From: a virus
DNA length: 64,000 nucleotides
IMG/VR virus record: IMGVR_UViG_3300032331_002448
Span: 20,150 to 84,149 of that record
Strand: one strand, 5' to 3'
Shown: positions 1 to 7,210 of the stretch, piece after piece
How the letters are laid out: each line of letters begins with the position of its first letter
Numbering within the stretch: position 1 is the first letter of the stretch
Program-made: the position numbers and the translations under genes
Notes under the pieces: generated by a model
The model's input: only the letters and a program-made list of their open reading frames with translations
Told to the model about the DNA's origin: nothing
Databases searched by the model: none

Positions 1-78
1 TGCTGTTGTCACCAGAGTGCTGGTAAGCAACGGGCGATCCAGCATCATTGGCTGGCGGTTAACAGCTGTAGAACTCAA
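1..78 (-). CDS. N-terminus of unidentified virion-region protein (partial, TTG start)
   Basis: The reading frame runs off the left edge of the window. A TTG codon at 78-76 begins a frame reading MSSTAVNRQPMMLDRPLL and on. A GGAG ribosome binding site lies 6 nt upstream on the minus strand (about 84-87), and the frame is closed by a stop at 93-91, which is why TTG is chosen over the internal ATG at 48. It is the last visible gene of the late minus-strand unit. The fragment is too short for a function. Confidence 0.55.
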   Translation of the reverse strand, partial: MSSTAVNRQPMMLDRPLLTSTLVTTA

Positions 79-116
79 GGGTATCTCCGATTAATGCTAA
101 AAGTATTGTAGCGCAA

Positions 117-293
117 TCAATTACTAGGTTTTTTATTCTTTTCTTCAAGCTTGATACGCGCTTTCTTCACAGCTTCTTTCCGTTTTGCTTTATCACCTTC
201 TTTCTTTTCCTCTGGACTAACGCCTTCTTTAGCTCCATTCTTTTCTGCTTTCTCTTTGAAATGAGCAAGAAGAGCAGGCGGCATTTTAGCCAT
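117..293 (-). CDS. small Lys/Glu-rich protein, 58 aa
   Basis: Frame MAKMPPALLAHFKEKAEK... ending in NKKPSN. It is almost entirely charged (Lys, Glu, Ala) and predicted helical, with no Cys and no membrane segment. It lies in the late operon between two other small genes, with 37 nt to the gene upstream. I do not recognise a family; position suggests a minor virion or assembly protein. Confidence 0.7.
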   Translation of the reverse strand: MAKMPPALLAHFKEKAEKNGAKEGVSPEEKKEGDKAKRKEAVKKARIKLEEKNKKPSN

Positions 294-330
294 TAGAGAA
301 TAACAACAAGTTGTACTTATTCTAAAGCAA

Positions 331-516
331 TCAAATCAATCTTTGCTCAGCAAAACCGTGTGTCATCATGCCAGGAACATGTACTAATTTATCAGAACCA
401 TTGGCAGATAAATTCAAAGGATTCCTATGGTGCATAACAATTCCTTTATGCGCAGCCTGGTGTTCTTTAAGGGTCTGGCCTGCCATTCTAGTTTTAGATG
501 GAACAAACTCAGTCAT
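331..516 (-). CDS. small unknown protein, 61 aa
   Basis: Begins MTEFVPSKTRMAGQTLKEH and ends FAEQRLI. Soluble, His- and Met-rich in the middle (KGIVMHHRNP). The MAGQT string also occurs in the 113-aa protein two genes upstream and resembles MAGT in the 131-aa protein next to it, so this set may share a short motif. Function unknown; it lies in the late virion operon. Confidence 0.7.
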   Translation of the reverse strand: MTEFVPSKTRMAGQTLKEHQAAHKGIVMHHRNPLNLSANGSDKLVHVPGMMTHGFAEQRLI

Positions 517-542
517 GTCTATTCAACAATTTGAATAAAGTT

Positions 543-938
543 TTATCCTTGCTTCCAGGTACCGCCGCGACCCTGTGCAACATTTTTAGTTGTAACTGCT
601 GCAGGTTTAGCGGCAGCTGGCGCAGGAGTAGTAACAGCGGTTGGTGCAGCAGCAGGAGTTGATGTTGGCATATCAACAGCTTCAGGAATTTGGACAGCAT
701 AAGCACCTTGTTGAGTATAACGGTTAGGTGCTTTTTGTGCTGAAAAAGTGCCTGGAGTTTGGCCACCAAAAATAGTTCCAGCCATGCGATTAACTGTTTC
801 TGGATTGCTAAAGTCCGCAGAACTAATGGCAGCAGAAATAAGATCTTTATTTGATCCTGAGGTAGGAACTGCTCCTGCAATGTTAAGAAGAGCTTTTGCT
901 GTTGGAACGTCTGATAGTTTCTTGCTACTTTTTCCCAT
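543..938 (-). CDS. Ala/Pro/Thr-rich virion-region protein, 131 aa
   Basis: Start placed at MGKSSKKL (938); two codons of MI lie further upstream without a better ribosome site. Residues 1-75 look folded, residues 80-115 are a low-complexity Ala/Pro/Thr linker, and the end is the motif TTKNVAQGRGGTWKQG. The same C-terminus recurs in the neighbouring 113-aa gene, also as a DNA-level repeat of about 60 bp, so the two are tail-sharing paralogues. Probably a minor virion protein; function unknown. Confidence 0.72.
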   Translation of the reverse strand: MGKSSKKLSDVPTAKALLNIAGAVPTSGSNKDLISAAISSADFSNPETVNRMAGTIFGGQTPGTFSAQKAPNRYTQQGAYAVQIPEAVDMPTSTPAAAPTAVTTPAPAAAKPAAVTTKNVAQGRGGTWKQG

Positions 939-985
939 AATAATCAATTAAATTGAATTAATTGTTTTGAAGATAATTTAAAGTT

Positions 986-1055
986 TTATCCTTGTTTCCA
1001 GGTACCGCCGCGACTCCGTGCAACATTTTTAGTTGTAACTGTAGCAGCTTTAGTA
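986..1055 (-). repeat. direct repeat of shared C-terminal coding tail (second copy at 543-612)
   Basis: The 3' coding ends of the 113-aa and 131-aa genes match over roughly 60 bp with few differences (TTATCCTTG, CCAGGTACCGCCGCGAC and ATTTTTAGTTGTAACTG occur in both on the plus strand). It marks a partial gene duplication. Confidence 0.75.
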
Positions 1056-1327
1056 GCAACTGCAGCAGGTTTAGCAGCAACTGTGGTAGGAGCTGCGCCT
1101 GCAGTTTGACCTGCCATTGGAGCAGCTGGCTTAGCAGCGGCTGGTGCAGGAGCAGTAACAGTAGCTGGTTTGGTAATAACAACGTTTGGCGCTGGCGTAG
1201 CAGCAGTTGGTGCAGGTTTAGCAGGAGCTGTATCGGGAGTTACACCTATGGCTTGACCTGCCATTTGAGTGGCTGGTTTAGCAGCAGCTGTAGCAGTTTG
1301 ACTTATCTTAGAGGGACTAGCACCCAT
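986..1327 (-). CDS. Ala/Pro-rich paralogue with shared C-terminal motif, 113 aa
   Basis: Begins MGASPSKISQTATAAAKP. Nearly the whole chain is Ala/Pro/Thr/Val low complexity with two MAGQ motifs (about residues 22 and 72), ending TTKNVARSRGGTWKQG, the same tail as the next gene downstream. It has its own extended -10 promoter candidate 20-30 nt upstream. The low-complexity body suggests a flexible linker carrying the conserved C-terminal tag. Function unknown. Confidence 0.72.
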   Translation of the reverse strand: MGASPSKISQTATAAAKPATQMAGQAIGVTPDTAPAKPAPTAATPAPNVVITKPATVTAPAPAAAKPAAPMAGQTAGAAPTTVAAKPAAVATKAATVTTKNVARSRGGTWKQG

Positions 1328-1349
1328 AATCTTATATCAATCTTTATTC

Positions 1350-1355
1350 AGTATA
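1350..1355 (-). promoter_or_regulatory. extended -10 promoter candidate
   Basis: On the minus strand the sequence reads TGTTATACTG just upstream of the 113-aa gene: a TG-N-TATACT extended -10 box. The same type of box (TGYTATAMY) occurs ahead of the capsid gene, the 388-aa repeat gene and the 434-aa fibre gene. No convincing -35. Confidence 0.45.
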
Positions 1356-1365
1356 ACAGGGCAAA

Positions 1366-2034
1366 TTAAACGTACTGAATGGGTTTAGATGCTGCAGCAA
1401 TAGCAGTATTTAAATAGCTTTGAGCGTTAACGGGAGAACTTAAGAGTCTTTGTACCATGTCAGCAGCTCCTGTTGGTTCTTCTTCTGGTTGCAGTTGCTT
1501 GGTTAATTGAGAAATCAATTCATTGTTCTTTTGTAAGTACGCTTTTAATTGCTCTTTGCCAGGATCTTCTGTTGTTTCTTGTGTTGTTTGTGGTTGTTGT
1601 AATTGTTCAGCACCAGGGATTGTTGCCATTAACTTTCCTTCAGGCGTTTTCCATCGGCCTGTCGCACCCCATTCAATTTGTGCAGGAGTAAAAGTTGCTT
1701 TTTTTGGATCTCCAATGGCAATGTGAACATGCTCAGAATGACCGGGATCCCCTGGGCCTAAAACTTCTGTTAATCCTGGAACAGTTTTTGCCAACTGTTT
1801 AAATCGCCAACTTAATTCACCTGTACGTGTTTTCCAATCTTTAGCAGGACCACCTTCATAGGCTGGAGCAATGTCTGGGCGCCAATCAGTAACGTCTATG
1901 GCATTGCCAGAATAATGATGAGAACCTGGCGCATGAGTACCTACCCTGCCAGAACCAAAAGCAGGATTTTCGCCAACTTTTAAACCGTATTTTTGAAATG
2001 CTCGCCCTAAATCAACAACACTTATTCCGGCCAT
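1366..2034 (-). CDS. M15-type peptidoglycan peptidase, virion-associated, 222 aa
   Basis: The motif HAPGSHHYSGNAIDVTDW (about residues 34-51) carries the SxHxxGxAxD signature of the D-Ala-D-Ala carboxypeptidase/L-Ala-D-Glu endopeptidase fold, and HSEHVHIAI (about residues 100-108) supplies the HxH end of the zinc site. From about residue 140 a Gln/Glu-rich coiled region follows. It probably cuts the peptide stems of the host wall. It lies 5 nt from a lytic transglycosylase gene in the late operon rather than beside the endolysin, so a virion role at entry is likely. The chain ends in -YV, like four other late proteins. Confidence 0.82.
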   Translation of the reverse strand: MAGISVVDLGRAFQKYGLKVGENPAFGSGRVGTHAPGSHHYSGNAIDVTDWRPDIAPAYEGGPAKDWKTRTGELSWRFKQLAKTVPGLTEVLGPGDPGHSEHVHIAIGDPKKATFTPAQIEWGATGRWKTPEGKLMATIPGAEQLQQPQTTQETTEDPGKEQLKAYLQKNNELISQLTKQLQPEEEPTGAADMVQRLLSSPVNAQSYLNTAIAAASKPIQYV

Positions 2035-2039
2035 TGTTT

Positions 2040-2708
2040 TTAAACGTAAGAGTAAGATGATTGCAACATTTGATTTGCAACGTCTTGAGGATTAACTGGT
2101 TTAGGAATAGGAATATTACTTAAACCATAAGGGTCATTATTTTGAGTAGAACTTTCTTTTCTTGATCTAACAAGTGCTTCTAAAAGTTCATTTTGCTTGC
2201 CAAGATGTTCTGTAAATGTTGCAAGAAATTCGTTGCTTGTTGGTGTTGTTTGTTGTTGTTGTTTTGGTTGACCTAATTGAGCTGCGCCTTGTGCTTGTTG
2301 AGCAAAGTTAATTGGCCCAAGAATGTTTTGAACATACTTATTTGTTTCCGCGTATTTTCTACTTGCTTCTACAGCGCCAGGGCCAGCGTTGTATGCACGC
2401 AAAGCGTTTTCATAAGCATTGCGAATTTTCTCGGGATCTGAATTATTAAACCCTCCAAAGGTACGCACATATCCTGCCATGTTTTTTGCGGCAGCATCTA
2501 ATGCAGCTGCAGGATCATCAGGATTTACGCCCCAACCTTTAGCAGTTCCTGGCATAATTTGTGCAATGCCACGAGCACCTGCAGGCGAAATTGCGTTAGG
2601 GTTAAACCCTGACTCCATTTTAATTTGACGTGTAAACACGTCAGGAAATAATCCATACTTTTGCGCTGCGCTTCTTGCAACACTTGGCCAATCTGTTTGC
2701 CTTGACAT
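2040..2708 (-). CDS. lytic transglycosylase (SLT fold), virion-associated, 222 aa
   Basis: MESGFNPNAISPAGARGIAQ at about residues 27-46 holds the SLT catalytic Glu (in KMES) and the GxAQ motif, followed by MPGTA and the YNAGPGAV motif near residue 110. The family cuts the glycan strand. The start at MSRQTDW (2708) is preferred over upstream codons because an AGGTGAGG ribosome site precedes it and the longer form would run into the gene upstream. C-terminal third is Gln/Thr-rich and ends SYSYV. With the M15 peptidase it forms an entry enzyme pair. Confidence 0.85.
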   Translation of the reverse strand: MSRQTDWPSVARSAAQKYGLFPDVFTRQIKMESGFNPNAISPAGARGIAQIMPGTAKGWGVNPDDPAAALDAAAKNMAGYVRTFGGFNNSDPEKIRNAYENALRAYNAGPGAVEASRKYAETNKYVQNILGPINFAQQAQGAAQLGQPKQQQQTTPTSNEFLATFTEHLGKQNELLEALVRSRKESSTQNNDPYGLSNIPIPKPVNPQDVANQMLQSSYSYV

Positions 2709-2718
2709 TATTTTTACC

Positions 2719-3198
2719 TCACCTAAAATCTTCCATAAACTTAATCCTGGTGCCAATAGAAACATCAGCAGGGCCAGGTAAAGCTTGAATAAATTCTGAA
2801 CCTTCTCGGTTGAATCTATAACGTGCTTGCTCTGGATTCCTATAGTTAGGAACGTATAAGTGCAATGCAAGTCGATCGGTTTCGTACAGATAAATCTGTG
2901 TCCAAGTTTTTAACGTATCTTTAAAGTCAGTGGTGCTAACTGTACGAACAACGTCACCAGCAATATTCTCTAAACGTCCTTTTGGAACTTCTGAATTATT
3001 AACACTGCCCGTCATGTCAGTGCGCTTTTCAGCTTCATCACACCGACCAATCTGTTCAATGATTTTGCTGTACCAAAAAGAGTCTTGAATATTGTTAATT
3101 GCTTCTTCTAAACGTGCTTGGTCACCAGCTGGCACCGAGGTTAAGTTATAACCAAGGTGCCAACGAACTTTAGATTGATTGAATGTATCTAGTTTCAT
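2719..3198 (-). CDS. unidentified virion-region protein, 159 aa
   Basis: Begins MKLDTFNQSKVRWHLGYN; charged, soluble, no motif recognised. The segments KVRWHLGYNL and AGDQARLEEAINNIQDSFW suggest a short helical adaptor-like protein. It sits between the wall enzymes and the HhH protein downstream of the capsid genes, a place often taken by head-tail connector proteins; that role is inference only. Confidence 0.7.
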   Translation of the reverse strand: MKLDTFNQSKVRWHLGYNLTSVPAGDQARLEEAINNIQDSFWYSKIIEQIGRCDEAEKRTDMTGSVNNSEVPKGRLENIAGDVVRTVSTTDFKDTLKTWTQIYLYETDRLALHLYVPNYRNPEQARYRFNREGSEFIQALPGPADVSIGTRIKFMEDFR

Positions 3199-3216
3199 TG
3201 CATAAATTTATTGCAC

Positions 3217-3657
3217 TTATTCGACTCTTACGAGATTTTCTGCAATAATTTCATCCCAGTCAACACGTTTAATTGACTTGAGCTGATCCAACCGCAGAAA
3301 CTTCTCGCCAGGCATCGAAGTTTGCAGATCTTTAATGTCTCTAGCTGTCTTTAATCCTACTCCAGGTAATGCGTCAGCAATCTGCCTGGCACTTGCCGTA
3401 TTGATATTCAATCGAACATCAACAGGGAACGTTTCTTTATTTGACGGTTCTGGAGGAGTAACGCCATCTTGCTTCAAGACTTCACGCAAGCGCTCCTTTG
3501 TCCGTTCTTTTTCATTGGTTGCGGAAAGATGCGGGACGAGGTTATCTTTTTCAAGATAATGAACCTCATCCTGCGCATCCACACACATTACAATTCCTTC
3601 GCCGTAATCAGCAAGGACTTCGACTAATCCGCCAGTCAGTTTGTATTGATAGAGCAT
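3217..3657 (-). CDS. helix-hairpin-helix protein, 146 aa
   Basis: Residues 80-115 (LNINTASARQIADALPGVG followed by LKTARDIKDL) match the ComEA-type helix-hairpin-helix, a non-specific DNA-binding fold. The N-terminal half (LTGGLVEVLADYGEGIVMC) looks like a small beta domain. It lies in the late operon after the capsid genes, so it may touch packaged DNA or the portal vertex. No nuclease motif is seen. Confidence 0.75.
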   Translation of the reverse strand: MLYQYKLTGGLVEVLADYGEGIVMCVDAQDEVHYLEKDNLVPHLSATNEKERTKERLREVLKQDGVTPPEPSNKETFPVDVRLNINTASARQIADALPGVGLKTARDIKDLQTSMPGEKFLRLDQLKSIKRVDWDEIIAENLVRVE

Positions 3658-3703
3658 TTAAAGGTTAATTGCACTATCAATACATTAACTGACTCAACTT
3701 ACA

Positions 3704-4564
3704 TCAGCCGTTAACGCCAGGGCCATCGCCACCACCAATCTGGGACGGGAAGTCGATGAAGCCTTGGATCTCACGCCAGCCAGCAGCGCTAGCAGCACGG
3801 AGATAGTTAATACGGCAAACAATGTAACCGGTCTTACCGTTGGCAACGTCAGTAGCACTGATGTCCACACCAGAACCGTTAGCAGTTGTAGCAGCAGCGG
3901 TAAGCACGCTGTACACACCAAAGGTTGTAGCACTGGTCACTTTGTAGAACATCGAGCTGTAGAAGTCAGCAGCAACGATACCAGCAGAAGTAACAGAGTT
4001 AGCAAAAGGCAGAGAGCCAGCAGTAGCGTTACCGTTGGACAGAGCAGAAGTACCTTGAGCAAAGGCATTGCTAGCAGCCGTCAGGTAAGCAACAGCGTTG
4101 CCAATACCAAGAGCTTTGTTAGCGGTAGTAACGCCAGCGGGGACACCGCCGTTGTCAGGACCAAACAGAAGCAGATCGCTGGTAGTACCAACAAGATCAG
4201 CAGTCACAGGCACGCCTGGGAAACCAGGCAGAGCACCAGTGCCATAACCAACGCCAGAAGGGATGTCCTGGGCAATGGCAATAGAAGCACCGTAAATGAA
4301 CGAAGGTTGGGCGCTTGAAGCCGGAACAACCATAGAAGTCAGGTTGTCACGAACACGATCATCAACGCGACGGTCAGGGGAGGGAACCGTGATGTTGGTG
4401 AAAGTCTTAATCAAAGTTGAGGTAGTGATGGGCACATAACCAACAACTTCGTAAGCTTCAACGCCAGGCCAACCAAAAACACCTTCTTGGTTGTAACCGG
4501 AAAGACGATTGATTTGGTCGCCGGGATAAAGAACGGCACCACCACCAGTTTTGTAAGTAGCCAT
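3704..4564 (-). CDS. probable capsid-associated (decoration or second coat) protein, 286 aa
   Basis: Begins MATYKTGGGAVLYPGDQIN; beta-rich, Gly/Ala/Thr/Val-rich, few charges, typical of an abundant structural protein. It lies 17 nt behind the major capsid gene with an AGGAGG-like ribosome site (GGAGGTAACT on the minus strand). The gene is more GC-rich with regular codon use compared with its small neighbours, as for highly expressed genes. No family recognised. Confidence 0.7.
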   Translation of the reverse strand: MATYKTGGGAVLYPGDQINRLSGYNQEGVFGWPGVEAYEVVGYVPITTSTLIKTFTNITVPSPDRRVDDRVRDNLTSMVVPASSAQPSFIYGASIAIAQDIPSGVGYGTGALPGFPGVPVTADLVGTTSDLLLFGPDNGGVPAGVTTANKALGIGNAVAYLTAASNAFAQGTSALSNGNATAGSLPFANSVTSAGIVAADFYSSMFYKVTSATTFGVYSVLTAAATTANGSGVDISATDVANGKTGYIVCRINYLRAASAAGWREIQGFIDFPSQIGGGDGPGVNG

Positions 4565-4581
4565 GATTTAGTTACCTCCTA

Positions 4582-5721
4582 TCAAACAATGGTGAATGCA
4601 ACGGTGCAGAAGTCCTTGTTCAGGTTCGCAAAACCAGCGTACAGCTGCCAGATCAGAATGATAAAGCGGCTGAAGTCGTCGTTGTTGTTAATGAGAACTT
4701 GAGCGTTAGGACCACCGATACCAATACCAACAGCCTGAGGACCGAAGAACAGACCAGGAGGAGTTGTATGGCTGATAGAACCGCCACCATCACCAATGTC
4801 AACAGTAGCGGTGAGATTGGTAAAGTTGGTTGACTCGAAGAAACGCACACCTTCAAACACAAAGCCGGAAGGCATGATGGGCTCGCCGCCCACAAATTGA
4901 GCTTGGCCGTACTGACCACCACCATAGATGGCTTGGTTCGGACCCATGGCGCCCATCATTGGATTGCCAGCGCCCATGCCAGGATAACGGGCAACTTCAC
5001 GGAAGCCTTGGTCAGCACGCAGATCCTTCATAAAGGAGGGATCAGCAATACAGCGGTAGTAACCATCTTGGAAGACGGGAACGTTACGCTTACGCAGACC
5101 TTTGACCACTTCCAGAAGGTCACTCTTCACGTTAAACTTATAACGCTCAGAGGCATACTCAGTAGCGGTATAGGTGCTAACCGTACCACTGGTATTGGTG
5201 TGGTTGTTCGGGTAGTAGTAACCACCTTGGGTGTCGGAGGCTTGACCACGGGAGAAGGACTTGTACAGCTCATCGAGCAGCACACGGTCACGCCAGCGGC
5301 GGTAGTCATCAAGCAGAGTCAGCGAACCGATGGACTGGTGGAACATGTTGAGGTTCCCCGTGTCCAGCAGCAGACGCTGAGCAGTCATCAGCGTTTCCCG
5401 AGCAATTTTGAAGGTGCTGGGAGCGTTGGAGTTGTTCGGGTCAGCAGGGCCGGTGTACTCACGCAGAGACACAAGCACTTTATCTTTAACAATCGAACGG
5501 CTGTTAGCAGTACCGATTGTTTGATCTTGCGTCCGCTCACGGCTCGCCTTCGTGCCAGGGTTACCCCAGAAACGATAGCGGTCTAACTGAACGGTCTGAC
5601 CGGGTTGTTTGGTGAAGTCGTGAACGACCACTGGCTCAGCGGCCATTTCCACGATATAAGCTGGATGGGGGCGGTACAGTTCCGCACCCAACAGCTTCGG
5701 GAAATCATTATCAATGAACAT
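4582..5721 (-). CDS. major capsid protein, 379 aa
   Basis: Third large gene after portal and scaffold-like protein, the usual place for the major capsid protein. Begins MFIDNDFPKLLGAELYR. The segments RFWGNPGTKASRERT near residue 50 and the hydrophobic C-terminus (FIILIWQLYAGFANLN) resemble HK97-fold coat proteins of the N4 gp56/P22 type, which is a resemblance by eye only. It has its own extended -10 promoter and a leader of about 100 nt with two hairpins, unlike other late genes, as expected for the most abundant virion protein. Confidence 0.75.
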   Translation of the reverse strand: MFIDNDFPKLLGAELYRPHPAYIVEMAAEPVVVHDFTKQPGQTVQLDRYRFWGNPGTKASRERTQDQTIGTANSRSIVKDKVLVSLREYTGPADPNNSNAPSTFKIARETLMTAQRLLLDTGNLNMFHQSIGSLTLLDDYRRWRDRVLLDELYKSFSRGQASDTQGGYYYPNNHTNTSGTVSTYTATEYASERYKFNVKSDLLEVVKGLRKRNVPVFQDGYYRCIADPSFMKDLRADQGFREVARYPGMGAGNPMMGAMGPNQAIYGGGQYGQAQFVGGEPIMPSGFVFEGVRFFESTNFTNLTATVDIGDGGGSISHTTPPGLFFGPQAVGIGIGGPNAQVLINNNDDFSRFIILIWQLYAGFANLNKDFCTVAFTIV

Positions 5722-5752
5722 GTTGGTTATTCAGCGTAAGGGTTAGCTGATA

Positions 5753-5795
5753 CCAGGAAGAAGCTCCTGGATTGACCACAACTAACTGTGATCAA
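5753..5795 (-). promoter_or_regulatory. two hairpins in the capsid gene leader
   Basis: Stem 1 pairs CCAGG (5753-5757) with CCTGG (5766-5770). Stem 2 pairs nine bases, 5772-5780 with 5787-5795 (one G-U). Both lie between the promoter candidate at 5826-5831 and the capsid start codon, so they would be in the mRNA 5' leader, where such stems often stabilise transcripts. Confidence 0.5.
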
Positions 5796-5825
5796 AAACC
5801 TGGAACTTCAGTCCCATTAAATAAA

Positions 5826-5831
5826 ATTATA
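5826..5831 (-). promoter_or_regulatory. extended -10 promoter for the capsid gene
   Basis: Minus strand reads CTTGCTATAATTTT: a consensus TATAAT preceded by TG at the extended position. The -35 region is weak (TTAATT, 19 nt away). Suits host sigma-70 type polymerase. Confidence 0.55.
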
Positions 5832-5867
5832 GCAAGCACTTACTTACCTGAATTAATAACAGTGGTA

Positions 5868-6131
5868 TCAGAACCCACCAATTACATTTCCAGGATTGTA
5901 GTAGTTGGGATTTACTGGTCCCATGCGATGGTATGGATTGTACATGCCATCAGCAGGTTGTAAATCAGATCGCTCACCTAAACCAATGCCAGCAACTTCA
6001 GGCATTAAACCTGCAGCACCCATTCCCATTTGCCCTTGCATTAATGCCTGAGCCATTGCAGATTGTTGCTTTGCTTCAGTAACTCGTTTAGCTTTTTTCT
6101 TTGCAGCTTTTGCTTTATTGGTGTCCATCAA
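5868..6131 (-). CDS. small Met/Gly/Pro-rich protein, 87 aa
   Basis: Begins MMDTNKAKAAKKKAKRVTEA, a Lys/Ala-rich helix, then a Met/Gly-rich stretch and a Tyr/Asn/Pro-rich C-terminus ending NVIGGF. Overlaps the stop of the gene upstream (ATGA), indicating coupled translation. Unknown; virion or assembly protein by position. Confidence 0.65.
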   Translation of the reverse strand: MMDTNKAKAAKKKAKRVTEAKQQSAMAQALMQGQMGMGAAGLMPEVAGIGLGERSDLQPADGMYNPYHRMGPVNPNYYNPGNVIGGF

Positions 6132-6619
6132 CCCCTCCTGTACATTGCAGCTTGTTGTGCCATTTGATCAGCTTGCGTCATTGGCAGGTTGCCACGAGGA
6201 ATCATCATGCCAGACATCATCTGTTGTTCGTTTGCCATAATTGCATCTTGAACAATTTGAGCACGGCGTGTTGAGTTAGCTGCAAGCATTCCCATTGGTC
6301 CCAAAGGAGAACCTGGCTGATTTAAATGCAAATAACCAGCTTGTAAATCATCTGCTAATGGAGAACCTTGTCCCATCACAGGAACAGCACCAGCAGGGCC
6401 AGGCATTGCTGTAGATGCAGATACAGTATTAATGCCGCCTAATGCTGGCCCAGACATCCGTTGCATAGCTGGATTATGCGGAAGGTTAGCGGCAGCAACA
6501 GTTTGAGCAGCACCAGAAGACAATGAATGGCCAAGAGCACCTAAGATCCCAGAGGACGTTGGCCCTTGAATGAAAGAACTAATGCGGTCCCTGATTGGTT
6601 GTTTAGAAGCTTGAGTCAT
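6128..6619 (-). CDS. Met/Gln/Pro-rich protein, 163 aa
   Basis: Begins MTQASKQPIRDRISSFIQG; low complexity, Met-, Pro- and Gln-rich (LPMTQADQMAQQAAMYRRG at the end). No membrane segment. It overlaps the 87-aa gene by 4 nt. Function unknown; lies between scaffold-like and capsid genes. Confidence 0.68.
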   Translation of the reverse strand: MTQASKQPIRDRISSFIQGPTSSGILGALGHSLSSGAAQTVAAANLPHNPAMQRMSGPALGGINTVSASTAMPGPAGAVPVMGQGSPLADDLQAGYLHLNQPGSPLGPMGMLAANSTRRAQIVQDAIMANEQQMMSGMMIPRGNLPMTQADQMAQQAAMYRRG

Positions 6620-6633
6620 TGTTTTAATAATAA

Positions 6634-7098
6634 TCAGTAACGAATCATTTGCGCTGCAATGTTACTAGCAGCAGCAAAAGCTGGGGACTGCATCATGGCA
6701 GCTTGTTGTTCTTGTGCTTGTTTTTTTCTTTGTTGAATTGCTGCATAACCTAACGCAGCACCTCCACCTGCAAGTGCTAAGCTTCCTGCAAGTCCAAGCC
6801 CACCACCAGGGAATCCAGAAACTGCTTGAGCAACATTTTGACCAAACTGACTTTGGCCAATATTTTGCGCAGCTCCTGCAATGTTTTGACCAAACTGACT
6901 TTGACCGATATTTTGCGCGACCTCTGCAACTTTTTGCCCTGCAGCACTTTGCTTCATGCTACGAGATTTATTTTTTAAAAAATTCTTTGCTGCATCACGC
7001 GCTGACCGTCGTTTACCAATAACTTCTGCAGTGACATCAACTGTCTGACCAGCAGCCCCTGGACCAGAAGCTCCCATCCATGGATCTGGAATGTTCAT
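6634..7098 (-). CDS. protein with internal repeat and one hydrophobic segment, 154 aa
   Basis: Residues 20-50 are basic (KRRSARDAAKNFLKNKSR). Residues about 60-95 hold two copies of QNIGQSQFGQN. A Gly/Ala/Leu-rich segment (GLAGSLALAGGGAALGYAA, about 107-125) could enter a membrane. This basic-repeat-hydrophobic layout recurs in other virion proteins here and fits an internal or ejected protein, which is inference. Confidence 0.68.
   Translation of the reverse strand: MNIPDPWMGASGPGAAGQTVDVTAEVIGKRRSARDAAKNFLKNKSRSMKQSAAGQKVAEVAQNIGQSQFGQNIAGAAQNIGQSQFGQNVAQAVSGFPGGGLGLAGSLALAGGGAALGYAAIQQRKKQAQEQQAAMMQSPAFAAASNIAAQMIRY
6836..6918 (-). repeat. two 35-bp direct repeats inside the 154-aa gene
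   Basis: Copies at 6836-6870 and 6884-6918 differ at two positions only and encode QNIGQSQFGQN twice. In-frame duplication. Confidence 0.85.
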
Positions 7099-7210
7099 CT
7101 TAAATGCTCAATATAGTTATTGTATTTCAGCTAAACCTGTAATAAAAAAGGGCAGAATAAACTGCCCTACTCGGATTCTTAATAAACGTAGTTTACTTAG
7201 ATTCTTGATA

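Noticed and set aside
3764-4318. Plus-strand open frame of 184 codons, Ser/Arg-rich
   Set aside because: Antisense shadow of the 286-aa structural gene, composition unlike a protein.
4897-5586. Plus-strand open frame of 229 codons opposite the capsid gene
   Set aside because: Shadow of a highly expressed gene with biased codon use; no ribosome site and no neighbours on that strand.
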